The notes: a model not told the origin generated them from the sequence alone. Counted from the stretch's first letter, positions 26,508-35,665 are shown. The stretch is 64,000 nt of DNA from Albirhodobacter sp048262715 (GCA_048262715.1 JBLXEV010000001.1:124001-188000), one strand, 5' to 3'. Numbers and translations are program-made.

Positions 26508-27294
26508 GACAAGAGAAGCGAACGACCTCACGCTGCTGATCGAGGCGGCGAAAGCCTCGGGAGAGATCGCCAAGCGCTTTTGGCGGCAGAGCCCCGAGAT
26601 TTGGGAGAAAGACGCAGGCGCAGGCCCGGTGACCGAGGCCGATCTCGCCGTGAATGCGATGCTGGAATCCGAGCTGCGCGCCGCGCGGCCTGACTATGGC
26701 TGGCTCTCGGAGGAAAGCACCGATGATCCGGCGCGGCTGGATCACGAGACCTGCTTTATCATTGATCCAATCGACGGTACCCGCGCCTTCATCGAGGGCT
26801 CAGACGGGTTCTCCCATTCCCTCGCGATTGCGCGCCGTGGCCAAGTGACGGCCGCCGTGGTCTACCTGCCGATCCGCGACGAGATCTACACCGCGACCGC
26901 GGCAGGCCCTGCCCTGCGCAACGGCATGCCCCTCGCCCCCAGCCCAAGCGCGCCGCTAGGCAAAGAGACAACGATCATCACCTCCGCGGCCAGCTTCGCA
27001 CCGCATCATTGGCGGGGTGGCGACGTGCCTCAGGTCACGCGGACCTTCCGCTCCTCGCTCGCTTGGCGGCTCTGCCTTGTGGCGGAAGGTCGGTTTGATA
27101 TCGCGCTCTCGCTGCGCCCCGCATGGGAATGGGATATCGCGGCAGGCGCGCTCATCGCCGCGCGCGCGGGCGTGATCTCGACAGATCGCACGAGCGCGCC
27201 GCTGCGCTTCAACCGCCCCATGCCGCAATCCAACGGGCTGATCACCGCACAGCCAGATCTACACCGCACCTTGGCGGCGAAAATCCTGCCCTGA
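26494..27294 (+). CDS. Inositol monophosphatase family protein (CysQ/HisN-like)
   Basis: A Mg2+/Li+-sensitive phosphatase-fold enzyme of 266 aa. The metal-site motifs are present: GPVTEADLAVN near residue 48, the DPIDGTRAF loop near 91-99 and WEWDIAAGALIAARAG near 212. The substrate could be inositol phosphate, PAP (CysQ) or histidinol phosphate; nothing in the sequence decides. The start is a TTG inside pmbA, with no good ribosome site, suggesting coupling to pmbA. Confidence 0.85.
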   Translation: MPESETREANDLTLLIEAAKASGEIAKRFWRQSPEIWEKDAGAGPVTEADLAVNAMLESELRAARPDYGWLSEESTDDPARLDHETCFIIDPIDGTRAFIEGSDGFSHSLAIARRGQVTAAVVYLPIRDEIYTATAAGPALRNGMPLAPSPSAPLGKETTIITSAASFAPHHWRGGDVPQVTRTFRSSLAWRLCLVAEGRFDIALSLRPAWEWDIAAGALIAARAGVISTDRTSAPLRFNRPMPQSNGLITAQPDLHRTLAAKILP

Positions 27295-27314
27295 CCTCCC
27301 CCTCCTCTTAACGC

Positions 27315-27329
27315 TTAAGCGCCCGTTAA
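27315..27329 (+). promoter_or_regulatory. CtrA-type binding box upstream of motB
   Basis: TTAAGCGCCCGTTAA, an exact TTAA-N7-TTAA, lies 46 bases before the motB ATG. CtrA activates flagellar genes in many Rhodobacterales, so this is a plausible activator site for the motB-flgE-flgK-flgL-flgI run. Confidence 0.65.
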
Positions 27330-27375
27330 ACCCTCGCTGCTATACCCCTTTCGGGTGACGTCAACGGGGGCAGAC

Positions 27376-28236
27376 ATGGCAGCGCGAGACAATGCAGCGC
27401 CGATTATCATCAAGCGCAAGAAAGTCATCAGCGGCGGCGGCCATCATGGCGGCGCATGGAAAGTCGCCTATGCGGATTTCGTGACCGCTATGATGGCGTT
27501 TTTCATGCTGATGTGGCTCTTGAACGCCACCACGGAAAAGCAACGCAAAGGCATCGCGGATTACTTCAATCCCACGATTCCCATCAACCGGATATCGGGC
27601 GGCGGCGATGGCGCCTTTGGCGGGGAATCTGTCTTCTCCGAAGAGCAAATCGCCCAAACCGGCACCGGCGGCAGTGAGGTCAAACCCACCGAAGAACATC
27701 AGGCGCGCGGGCAGACAGGCACAGACTCAGACGAAAAAGAAGCCGAAAGCGCCAAGCTGCAAGAGGTCGCCAAATCCATCGATAAGGCCCTGATGGGCAT
27801 CGGCGGCGAATCGATGGTGAGCGAACAACTCGCGCGCCATATCGTCACCCGCGTCACAGATGAGGGTCTGATTGTGGAGTTCTTCGATATTGAGAATGAT
27901 CCCCTGTTTGAGCGCGACACCGCCACGGCGACACCGCTGATGATCGAGATTACCGCGATGATTTCGCGGGTCTTTGGCGTCGTTGCCAACGATGTCGCGA
28001 TCAATGGCCACATGCGCGCCTATCCCGATATGCTGAAGAAAAACCCCGTGTGGGATCTGTCTGCGGCGCGCGCCCAAGCCGTACGCGAATTGTTCTCAGA
28101 CGCGGGGTTTGACGCCAAGCGTATCGAACGTGTCTCCGGCTTTGCCGATCGCAAACCCGTCGCACCGAACCCTATGGCCGTGCGCAACAACCGGATTGAA
28201 ATCATCCTTTTGCGCTCTGATCGCCCGAAGGATTGA
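27376..28236 (+). CDS. motB: Flagellar stator protein MotB
   Basis: MotB anchors the stator to peptidoglycan and forms the ion channel with MotA. The 286-aa protein has the plug/anchor start with a short basic segment (IIIKRKKV). A single membrane helix carries the ion-binding Asp-34 in YADFVTAMMAFFMLMWLLN, followed by a Gly/Glu-rich linker and an OmpA-type domain (INGHMRAYPD, DLSAARAQAVRELF, RNNRIEIILL). ATG 27376 follows GGGGG; an upstream in-frame start seven codons earlier is less likely. motA is not adjacent. Confidence 0.95.
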   Translation: MAARDNAAPIIIKRKKVISGGGHHGGAWKVAYADFVTAMMAFFMLMWLLNATTEKQRKGIADYFNPTIPINRISGGGDGAFGGESVFSEEQIAQTGTGGSEVKPTEEHQARGQTGTDSDEKEAESAKLQEVAKSIDKALMGIGGESMVSEQLARHIVTRVTDEGLIVEFFDIENDPLFERDTATATPLMIEITAMISRVFGVVANDVAINGHMRAYPDMLKKNPVWDLSAARAQAVRELFSDAGFDAKRIERVSGFADRKPVAPNPMAVRNNRIEIILLRSDRPKD

Positions 28237-28251
28237 GAAAAATTTTAGCTG

Positions 28252-28266
28252 TTAGGAAGATCTTAA
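28252..28266 (+). promoter_or_regulatory. Near-consensus CtrA box upstream of flgE
   Basis: TTAG-N7-TTAA (one mismatch, exact spacing), 59 bases before the flgE ATG and just after the motB stop. It is weaker than the motB site; its value comes from lying in the same flagellar run. Confidence 0.4.
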
Positions 28267-28325
28267 ATCACCGCGCGCATTCTGGCCGTCACCGAGGGAC
28301 ACCAGCATCAGAAAGGCGCTAACTC

Positions 28326-29666
28326 ATGTCCATCTCTTCTTCGCTCAACGCGGGCGTGGCCGGCCTCGCCGCCAATGCCACCCGACTGGCGACCATCTCC
28401 GATAACATCGCCAACTCCGGCACCTACGGCTACAAACGGGCCGAGGCTGATTTTGACAGTCTGGTGATCACCAATGCCACCAACTCGGGCACCTATTCTG
28501 CCGGCGGTGTGCGCGCCACCTCTTCGCGGGCGATTGATGAGCATGGGGCCGTCGTTTCGACCTCCAACGCACTCGACATCGCGATCTCTGGCCGCGGGAT
28601 GCTGCCTGTTACGACGGAGGTCTCGCTCGGCTCCAATGGCGGGGAAGAGCCATTGATGATGACGACGACGGGCTCGTTTTCGACCGATGAGGATGGGATT
28701 TTGAAAACCTCCTCCGGTCTTGTGTTGCTGGGCTGGGCCGCGAATGCGGATGGCACGATCCCGACCAAGCCCCGCGATACGGTGACGGGGCTCGAACCTG
28801 TCGTGATCAACGCGAACCAAACGGCAGGCGATCCGACGTCGAAGATGAACCTCGGCGTGAACCTCCCCGCCACCGCCACTGAGGCCGGATCGGCAGGCGA
28901 AGCGCTGCCGCTCTCGGTCGAGTATTTCGGTAACCTCGGCACCTCGGAAACTCTGGATGTCACCTTCACCCCATCGGTTCCCGGCACCGGGTCGTCCAAC
29001 GAATGGACGATGGTGATCCGCGATTCCGCCACGCTGGACGATCCGCTGACCGTCGGCACGGATGAAAGCGTTCTGGGCACCTACACGCTGGTGTTCGACA
29101 ACACATCGGTCAACGGCGGCACACTTTCCTCTGTCACCACCGTCTCCGGCGCGCCCTATGATCCCGCCACGGGGTCTTTGGATCTGACCGTGGCCGAAGG
29201 GCTGCAAACCATCAACATGACCATCGGCAAGATCGGCGATACCAACGGGTTGACCCAACTTTCCGATAGTTTCGCGCCGACCTCGATCACCAAGGATGGC
29301 TCCCCGGTCGGCAATCTCACCGCCGTCGAGATTGACGAAAAGGGCTTGATCACCGCGACCTATGACACCGGCTTCACCCGCACGATATATCAGGTGCCGC
29401 TGGTGGATGTGCCCAATGTGAACGGGCTGAATGTCCTCAATAACCAGACTTTCCAAGTCTCACCGAAATCGGGCTCGTTCTTCTTGTGGGATGCGGGCGA
29501 TGGCCCGACGGGCGCGGTCGCGGGCTATGCACGTGAAGGGTCTGCCACTGATGTCGCGCAGGAGCTGACGTCGCTGATCCAGACCCAGCGCGCCTACTCC
29601 TCGAACGCCAAAGTTATCCAGACCGTCGACGAGATGTTGCAGGAGACAACCAACATCAAACGATGA
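28326..29666 (+). CDS. flgE: Flagellar hook protein FlgE
   Basis: The hook subunit, exported and polymerised beyond the rod. The 446-aa sequence opens with the rod/hook N-terminal motif (LNAGVAGLAANATRLATISDNIANSGTYGYK, around residues 6-40). It has a central Gly/Thr-rich variable region and closes with ELTSLIQTQRAYSSNAKVIQTVDEM, the paired C-terminal helix. Length is typical for alphaproteobacterial FlgE. GAAAGG lies before the ATG. flgK follows after 29 bases. Confidence 0.94.
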   Translation: MSISSSLNAGVAGLAANATRLATISDNIANSGTYGYKRAEADFDSLVITNATNSGTYSAGGVRATSSRAIDEHGAVVSTSNALDIAISGRGMLPVTTEVSLGSNGGEEPLMMTTTGSFSTDEDGILKTSSGLVLLGWAANADGTIPTKPRDTVTGLEPVVINANQTAGDPTSKMNLGVNLPATATEAGSAGEALPLSVEYFGNLGTSETLDVTFTPSVPGTGSSNEWTMVIRDSATLDDPLTVGTDESVLGTYTLVFDNTSVNGGTLSSVTTVSGAPYDPATGSLDLTVAEGLQTINMTIGKIGDTNGLTQLSDSFAPTSITKDGSPVGNLTAVEIDEKGLITATYDTGFTRTIYQVPLVDVPNVNGLNVLNNQTFQVSPKSGSFFLWDAGDGPTGAVAGYAREGSATDVAQELTSLIQTQRAYSSNAKVIQTVDEMLQETTNIKR

Positions 29667-29695
29667 TCTGAACCGCCGTAATTGGAGACCAGCAG

Positions 29696-31150
29696 ATGAG
29701 CATCTCGGGATCGCTTTCCAACGCCCTTTCCGGCCTGGCCGCTGCCTCGCGGGCGGCGGATGTTGTCTCCTCCAATGTGGCCAATGCAATGACCGAAGGC
29801 TTTGCGCGACGGGAGTTGGATCTCTCGTCACGCTCTTTGGGAGGCAATGGCGCGGGGGTCGTTGTCAATGGCGTCAACCGCGTCGTCAATACCGCCGTGC
29901 TCGCAGATCGCCGCCTTGCCGATGCGCAAACCGGCAATGCCGCGACCCTGACGGGTTTCTATACGCGGTTGGAAGGCGTGATTGGCGAGAGTGGCACCGA
30001 TGGTTCCCTGACATCGGTGATCGACGATTTCGAATCCGCGCTGATTGAATCCGCGAGCCGCCCCGATAGCGAAGCGCGGCTCGCCTCCGTCCTCTCAAAG
30101 GCGCAGGATGTCGCAGCCAAACTCAACACCGTCTCAAAGGAAATCGAAACAATCCGCACCAGCGCCGATTCCCAGATTGGCCAACAGGTTGATCGGCTGA
30201 ATAAATCCCTGTTGCGGGTGGATGAGTTGAACGCCGAAATCCTCGCCCAGCGCAGCTCTGGCCGCGATGCAACCGCGCTGATGGACGAACGTCAGACCCT
30301 CGTCGATACCATCTCCGAGATCGTCCCCGTGCGCGAAGTGGCCCGCGATCACAACCAGATCTCCCTCTATACAACTGGCGGCGCGATCCTGCTGGAGGGC
30401 AACGCCCAGACCGTTGGCTTCACTCCCTCCGGTATCGTCACCGCCGATCGGACCTTGACCTCCGGTGCCCTCTCCGGCCTCACCCTCAACGGTATGGCGA
30501 TCAACAGTTCCGACAGCGGCGTGATGGGCGGTGGCACTTTGGGCGCGCTGTTCACTGTGCGCGATACCGTGGCGCCGCAAATGCAGAGCCAAGTCGACGC
30601 CTATGCCCGCGATCTGATCTCGCGCTTCGAGGATAGCGGCGTTGATCCGACACTCCCCCCCGGCGATCCGGGTCTGTTCACCGATAACGGCAATGCGCTC
30701 GATATCGCGCAGGAAACCGGCCTTGCCGGTCGCATTTCGATCAATGCCTTGGTCGACCCCGCGAAGGGCGGCGCGTTGTGGCACCTGCGCGACGGGCTGG
30801 GGGCCGCCACGCAAGGCCCCGTGGGCAATGCAACACAACTCACCGCCTTCGCGGAGGCCCTCACCTCCACCAATGCGGCACCCTCCGGCAGCTTCACCGG
30901 AATCGCGCGGTCCTCCAGCGGGCTGGCCGCTGAAATCCTCTCGCAGGTCTCCACCTCACGACAGGATTTCGAGGATCGAGAAACCTATGCGCTCTCGCGC
31001 TCCACCGCCCTCAAAGAGCTCCAGCTTGCCGATGGGGTCGATACAGACCACGAGTTGCAAATGCTGATGCAAATTGAACAATCCTACTCGGCAAATGCGC
31101 GCGTGATTCAAACCATTGATCAACTCCTGCAACAGCTTTTGGATCTCTGA
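29696..31150 (+). CDS. flgK: Flagellar hook-associated protein 1, FlgK
   Basis: FlgK is the first hook-filament junction protein. The 484-aa protein begins with the flagellar rod-type helix (ALSGLAAASRAADVVSSNVANAMTEGFARR). It contains a coiled middle (LNKSLLRVDELNAEILAQRSSG) and ends ELQMLMQIEQSYSANARVIQTIDQLLQQLL. The ATG has GGAG upstream. Spacing to flgL is one base. Confidence 0.95.
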   Translation: MSISGSLSNALSGLAAASRAADVVSSNVANAMTEGFARRELDLSSRSLGGNGAGVVVNGVNRVVNTAVLADRRLADAQTGNAATLTGFYTRLEGVIGESGTDGSLTSVIDDFESALIESASRPDSEARLASVLSKAQDVAAKLNTVSKEIETIRTSADSQIGQQVDRLNKSLLRVDELNAEILAQRSSGRDATALMDERQTLVDTISEIVPVREVARDHNQISLYTTGGAILLEGNAQTVGFTPSGIVTADRTLTSGALSGLTLNGMAINSSDSGVMGGGTLGALFTVRDTVAPQMQSQVDAYARDLISRFEDSGVDPTLPPGDPGLFTDNGNALDIAQETGLAGRISINALVDPAKGGALWHLRDGLGAATQGPVGNATQLTAFAEALTSTNAAPSGSFTGIARSSSGLAAEILSQVSTSRQDFEDRETYALSRSTALKELQLADGVDTDHELQMLMQIEQSYSANARVIQTIDQLLQQLLDL

Positions 31151-31151
31151 G

Positions 31152-32165
31152 ATGAACTTTGTATCCGTCGGCGATATGGCCCAGATGTTCCGGTTGCAGC
31201 GCCAAAATGTTGCGATCAAAACCGAGATGGGTCGCTTGACCCAAGAGCTCACCACCGGAAAAAGCGCCGATACGGGGGCCGCGGTGAAGGGCGATTACAC
31301 GGCTCTCGCGGGGCTAGATCGTTCGTTGCGTACGCTGGAGAGCTACAAATTCGTCACCCAAGAGGCGGAAACCCTCAGCGGGAATATGCAATCCGTGGCG
31401 GAAACTCTGAGCGCCCTCACTGATGGGTTCGGCTCCGCGCTGCTCACCGCAGGCTCCTCTGCCAGCAACGCGATGATTGACGCCGCAGCCAATAACGCCA
31501 ACGAAAAATTCGAAAGTGCCGTCGCCGCGATTAACTCCAATACCGCGGGCCGTTTCCTGTTCTCTGGTCAGGCTACCGACACCCGCCCGCTCGCGGACCC
31601 GAGTGTGATCCTTGGCGCGCTCGGATCCGCGATCAGTGGCGAGACAACCACCAGCGGCGTGCTCGATCAGATCGATATGTGGTTCAACGCCCCCGCAGGC
31701 GGGGGTGGCTACCTCGACATCGCCTATCAAGGCGGCGCGCCCCTCGCGCCCTTCCACATCGGCGAGGGTGAGACCGCGAATCTCAATATCACCGCCGCCG
31801 ATCCCGATATTCGCGACACACTCAAATCCCTCGCGATTGGCGCGCTGCTATCGGACGGGCTTTTTGCCGGCGATACAGGCAAACGTGCGCTGATCGCCAA
31901 TGCCGCAGGCGAGCGGGTGATCACCGCCGCAGGCAGTATAACCAATATCGGCAGCGCAATTGGCGCGGCCCAAGGCAGGGTCGAATCCGTCGCCACCCGC
32001 AACGGCGCCGAAACGGCCGCGCTCCAACTGGCCCGCAACGAGATTGTTGCCGTCGACGAATACGATTCCGCCACCGCGCTGGAAGCCCTGCAAACCCAAA
32101 TGGAGACGCTCTACACGCTCACAGCGCGCCTCGCGAACCTCTCCCTGACGGATTATATGCGATGA
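31152..32165 (+). CDS. flgL: Flagellar hook-associated protein 3, FlgL
   Basis: FlgL is the junction protein between FlgK and the flagellin filament. The 337-aa sequence shows a flagellin-like N-terminus (FRLQRQNVAIKTEMGRLTQELTTGK), a short central domain and a flagellin-like C-terminal helix (ETAALQLARNEIVAVDEYDSATALEALQTQ). ATG 31152 is placed one base after the flgK stop; the longer frame starts inside flgK. It overlaps flgI by four bases. Confidence 0.92.
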   Translation: MNFVSVGDMAQMFRLQRQNVAIKTEMGRLTQELTTGKSADTGAAVKGDYTALAGLDRSLRTLESYKFVTQEAETLSGNMQSVAETLSALTDGFGSALLTAGSSASNAMIDAAANNANEKFESAVAAINSNTAGRFLFSGQATDTRPLADPSVILGALGSAISGETTTSGVLDQIDMWFNAPAGGGGYLDIAYQGGAPLAPFHIGEGETANLNITAADPDIRDTLKSLAIGALLSDGLFAGDTGKRALIANAAGERVITAAGSITNIGSAIGAAQGRVESVATRNGAETAALQLARNEIVAVDEYDSATALEALQTQMETLYTLTARLANLSLTDYMR

Positions 32166-33262
32166 AAAAGCTCTTGGCCTTCGTTCTTCTGGCCCTCCTC
32201 CCCAGCCTCGCCTTTGCCGCGCCGATCCGGATCAAGGATCTGGTCGAATTTGATGGTGTGCGCGGCAACGATCTGGTGGGCTACGGGCTGGTTGTCGGCC
32301 TAAATGGCTCGGGCGACGGGCTGCGCAGTTCGCCCTTCACCGAAGAAATCATGGCCAATATTCTGGAGCGGCTCGGCGTGAACGTGACAGGCGAGCAGTT
32401 CCGCCCGAAGAACGTCGCCGCCGTACTTGTCACCGCCACACTCCCGCCCTTTGCCCGCGCAGGCAGCCAGATCGATGTGACTGTCTCCGCCATCGGTGAT
32501 GCAAAAAGTCTGCTCGGCGGCACGTTGATTATGACGCCCCTCAACGCGGCAGACGGCGAAATCTACGCTGTCTCGCAAGGCACGATCATCGCGGGCGGCG
32601 TTTCGGCGGAGGGCCAAGGGGCCTCCATCGTGCAAGGCGTGCCGACCGCTGGCGTCATCCCTTCGGGCGCGCGTGTCGAACGAGAAATCTCCTTCGACTT
32701 CACTTCGCTCAACACCATTCGCCTCGCGCTCCGTAGCCCCGATTTCACCACCGCTGGCCGGATCGAGACCGCAATCAATCGTGAATTTGGGCAGCGCATC
32801 GCCCTGATGCAAGACGCGGGGACTGTCGCGATTGATATTCGCTCGGCCAATATGCGATCCCCTGCGCATGTGATGGGACGGCTAGAGAATATCTCAGTGG
32901 AGCCGGAACGCCGCGCCCGCGTGGTCGTGGATCAACGCTCCGGCACCATCGTCATGGGCGAGGATGTGCGGATCTCCCGCGTCGCGATCAGCCAAGGCAA
33001 CCTCACGCTGCGAATTCAGGAATCCCCGCTTGCCGTGCAGCCCAACCCGTTTGCCGAAGGGGAAACCGTGATCGTGCCGCGCACCGAAGCCTCGATCACC
33101 GAAGAGCCGGGAACGCGGATGGCTGAAGTGCCCGATACAACCTCTCTCTCGGAAGTGGTTGCGGGGCTCAACGCGCTCGGCGTCAGCCCGCGCGATATGA
33201 TCGACATTCTTAAAAGCATCAATTCCGCAGGGGCGCTGCACGCAGAATTCCTCGTGCATTGA
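32162..33262 (+). CDS. flgI: Flagellar P-ring protein FlgI
   Basis: FlgI forms the periplasmic P-ring around the rod. The 366-aa protein has a signal peptide (MKKLLAFVLLALLPSLAFA), then the invariant early block RIKDLVEFDGVRGNDLVGYGLVVGLNGSGD. Later motifs are TLPPFARAGSQIDVTVSAIGDA and ARVVVDQRSGTIVMGEDVRIS. It ends with the LNALGVSPRDMIDILKSINSAGALHAEF signature. The start overlaps the flgL stop (ATGA). It is the last gene of the run; no flgH or flgJ follows. Confidence 0.97.
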   Translation: MKKLLAFVLLALLPSLAFAAPIRIKDLVEFDGVRGNDLVGYGLVVGLNGSGDGLRSSPFTEEIMANILERLGVNVTGEQFRPKNVAAVLVTATLPPFARAGSQIDVTVSAIGDAKSLLGGTLIMTPLNAADGEIYAVSQGTIIAGGVSAEGQGASIVQGVPTAGVIPSGARVEREISFDFTSLNTIRLALRSPDFTTAGRIETAINREFGQRIALMQDAGTVAIDIRSANMRSPAHVMGRLENISVEPERRARVVVDQRSGTIVMGEDVRISRVAISQGNLTLRIQESPLAVQPNPFAEGETVIVPRTEASITEEPGTRMAEVPDTTSLSEVVAGLNALGVSPRDMIDILKSINSAGALHAEFLVH

Positions 33263-33282
33263 TAAAATGGCTTTAGGGGAGC

Positions 33283-33891
33283 TCAGATCAGCCGCCGCGC
33301 CGCCGCAACTGTCAAAAGCTGCGACGTTGTGCGCGCGCCCGTCTTGCGCCGCGCGCCCAGCAATCGCGCCTTCACTGCGCTATCGGAGATCCCAGCCTCC
33401 TGCGCGATCTGCTTCACCCGCATTCCGCGCGATAGCATCCGCAATGTCTCCACCTCAAGGGGCGTCAAACTCTGATTGCATCCAACCTCGTCATGCAGCG
33501 CCTCAACTCTTTGCTGCAAGACAGATAGCTCGGCCAATGTGAACGCACAGTCTGTCCGGTAGAAGGTCGCGTAGCTGCGATGCAGCCCATCGCCGCGTCG
33601 CAAGATCGAAACAACGGCGCCATATCGCAAACAAAATCGCCGCGCATAGACCAAGACCTGCTCCGGATCGGGCAACAACAAATCCTCGATCCGCATCGCA
33701 CCCGTGTTTGAATACACCCAGCGCATCACCGGATCATGCACCAACAGTCCACGCTTGGTGTAGAACTCGATCCAGTCCACCGGCAGACGGTTCACCTCCC
33801 TTTCGGGAAAAGCATAGCCAACATGCAACGCCAGGTAGAAACCCGCCGGAGCCGCCAAGGAAAATGCCTCACAATGCGAAACAAGGGTCAT
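33283..33891 (-). CDS. LuxR-family transcription factor with autoinducer-binding-like domain (LuxR solo)
   Basis: 202 aa. Residues ~1-130 are an autoinducer-binding-like fold with the conserved Trp, Tyr and Asp pattern in WIEFYTKRGLLVHDPVMRW. Residues ~140-200 are a GerE/LuxR helix-turn-helix (LTPLEVETLRMLSRGMRVKQIAQEAGISDSAVKARLLGARRKTG). The second conserved Trp of the ligand pocket is replaced (AMRIEDL), and no luxI-type synthase is in the window. It converges on flgI and is divergent from a ligand-domain-only paralogue. In related roseobacters such regulators control motility, which fits the location; the ligand is unknown. Confidence 0.82.
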   Translation of the reverse strand: MTLVSHCEAFSLAAPAGFYLALHVGYAFPEREVNRLPVDWIEFYTKRGLLVHDPVMRWVYSNTGAMRIEDLLLPDPEQVLVYARRFCLRYGAVVSILRRGDGLHRSYATFYRTDCAFTLAELSVLQQRVEALHDEVGCNQSLTPLEVETLRMLSRGMRVKQIAQEAGISDSAVKARLLGARRKTGARTTSQLLTVAAARRLI

Positions 33892-34001
33892 CTAACTACC
33901 CAAATCTGTTGCGATTTTTTCAAACCAAAAATAGCATGGCGAGGCGTAGACACAGCGCCGACCCTGCGGATATCACACCCCGTTGCCAGAACTGAGGCCC
34001 G

Positions 34002-34436
34002 ATGAACACGCATACCACTTTGGCGATTCAACCCATTCTCGATCAGCTCGAATCGCTGTGTGATGCGGGTTTCGGCATCGCGTTGCATCTTCGTTTCGCG
34101 CGCCCGACGCTCCTCTTCACCACCTATCCTGCGGCTTGGCGCGACGCCTACAGCGCATCGGGGTTGATGCTCCATGATCCGGTGATCCGCTGGGGGCTGA
34201 TGAATACCGGGCATATCCGCTGGGGCGATATCCCTTTGGACGATCCGGAACGAGTCATGGCGCGCGCCACCGAATACGGGCTCAACCACGGCATTGCTTG
34301 TGCCGTTGGCCCCGCAAACTCGCGCTCCTTCGCGGGGTTCTGCCGCGCGACGATCCCCTTCTCCGAAGATGAGGCCGAAGACGTCCTCAATATGTTGCAA
34401 ACGCTGCACGATCTCACGCTGCCCGTTCAGGCCTGA
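34002..34436 (+). CDS. Stand-alone autoinducer-binding domain protein (no DNA-binding domain)
   Basis: 144 aa consisting only of a LuxR-type ligand domain. It keeps the Trp/Tyr/Asp set (AAWRDAYSASGLMLHDPVIRW), the second Trp (HIRWGDIPL) and the Gly position (NHGIACAVG), so its pocket looks more complete than that of the divergent LuxR gene. The two proteins align clearly across HDPVxRW...NTG...DDPE. No helix-turn-helix follows: the frame stops and the next gene converges with a 10-base overlap. It may titrate the signal or form heterodimers with the LuxR regulator. GAGG precedes the ATG. Confidence 0.78.
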   Translation: MNTHTTLAIQPILDQLESLCDAGFGIALHLRFARPTLLFTTYPAAWRDAYSASGLMLHDPVIRWGLMNTGHIRWGDIPLDDPERVMARATEYGLNHGIACAVGPANSRSFAGFCRATIPFSEDEAEDVLNMLQTLHDLTLPVQA

Positions 34437-35665
34437 GTGGCCAGCGCAAGCCCGTCCACGACTGCCGTGAACGCCTCGCCGTAATCCTGCCGCGCCTGCG
34501 GGCACAGATCCGCCATCTCGCGCGCGACCATGCCCATCAAACTCGATCCGCCAACGAAGACCACCGATTGAACTAGCCAAGGCGCGATCTGCGCCCGCAC
34601 CAATGTCTCCATCGCGGCCTCGCGGATTTGCGCGCTATAGGCCGCCAAAGCCGCATTCAGACTGCCTTCGGTGATCTGGGCCGCCAAGCCGCGCTCGATC
34701 ACCCCCATATCAATCTGCGCGCGCGCACCCGCCGCATTGGCCGCGATCTTGCCGCGCTCCACAGCGAAGGCCAGCTCATGCCCCAGCTCGTCTTCCAGCA
34801 CGGAACCCAAGCGCGAAAGCCCTTGTGGCTCCACCGCGAGCGGCAGCATCTGCGCCACCATCCGCCGTGTCTCGGGCGCGTAGAGGAACGGGATCTTCTC
34901 CCATGTCGCCAGATCAACATAGACCCCGTTCGGGATCGGCAGCAGACCCTCGCCCATCTCGCGGCGCAACACCCCGCCATAGCCCAGATGCTGCATCACA
35001 TGGCTCATCGACACCGCATGATCAAAATTCGTGCCTCCAAGGCGGATCCCGTGGCTGGCGAGGATTTCCACCCGCGTGCCATCCATCCGAAACACCGAGA
35101 AATCCGAGGTGCCGCCGCCAATATCCACAATAAGGCCGATCTCGCCGGAGACCGCCGCACCGTAACTCGCGAGTGCCGCCGCTTCCGGCTCATACATGAA
35201 CGCGACGTCTTCAAAGCCCGCCGCGAGATAACACGCACGCAGATCGGCCTCTGCCTGCGTGTCGCGCGCATCATCCTTGGAATGGAACCGCACCGGTCGC
35301 CCCGAGAGTGCTTTGCGCAGGGGGGTGCCTGTGGCAGCTTCGGCCCGCGCCTTCACAGTTTCGAGAAAGGCGGTGATGATCTCCGAAATCGTGCGCCGTT
35401 TGCCGCCAATCAGGCGCGGCTCGTGCAAAAGCTGGGTGCCCAGCACGCTCTTGAGGGCGCGCATATAGCGGCCCTCTTCGCCACCGATCAGCGCCGCCCC
35501 CGCCGCAGATCCAATCCGCATATCGCCGCGCGTGGCCGGAAAAAACACTGCCGTCGGAAGGGTTTCCCCATCGGTCTCAATCGCAATCCGCCGCACCGCG
35601 CCATTCTCAAGGATCGCACAGGCGGAATTCGATGTCCCGAAATCAATGGCAAGCGTGTCGGTCAT
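34427..35665 (-). CDS. Hsp70-family chaperone-like protein (YegD-like)
   Basis: A 412-aa Hsp70/actin-fold ATPase without the DnaK substrate-binding domain. The phosphate loops are present (LAIDFGTSNSACA at the start and GLIVDIGGGTSDFSVFRMDG near residue 195), along with the adenosine segment VVFVGGSSLMGMV near 365. The usual EPEAAALASYGA stretch is at ~165. YegD-type proteins are common but of unclear role, possibly nucleotide-dependent chaperones lacking a lid. GGAG lies upstream of the start. Confidence 0.85.
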   Translation of the reverse strand: MTDTLAIDFGTSNSACAILENGAVRRIAIETDGETLPTAVFFPATRGDMRIGSAAGAALIGGEEGRYMRALKSVLGTQLLHEPRLIGGKRRTISEIITAFLETVKARAEAATGTPLRKALSGRPVRFHSKDDARDTQAEADLRACYLAAGFEDVAFMYEPEAAALASYGAAVSGEIGLIVDIGGGTSDFSVFRMDGTRVEILASHGIRLGGTNFDHAVSMSHVMQHLGYGGVLRREMGEGLLPIPNGVYVDLATWEKIPFLYAPETRRMVAQMLPLAVEPQGLSRLGSVLEDELGHELAFAVERGKIAANAAGARAQIDMGVIERGLAAQITEGSLNAALAAYSAQIREAAMETLVRAQIAPWLVQSVVFVGGSSLMGMVAREMADLCPQARQDYGEAFTAVVDGLALATQA

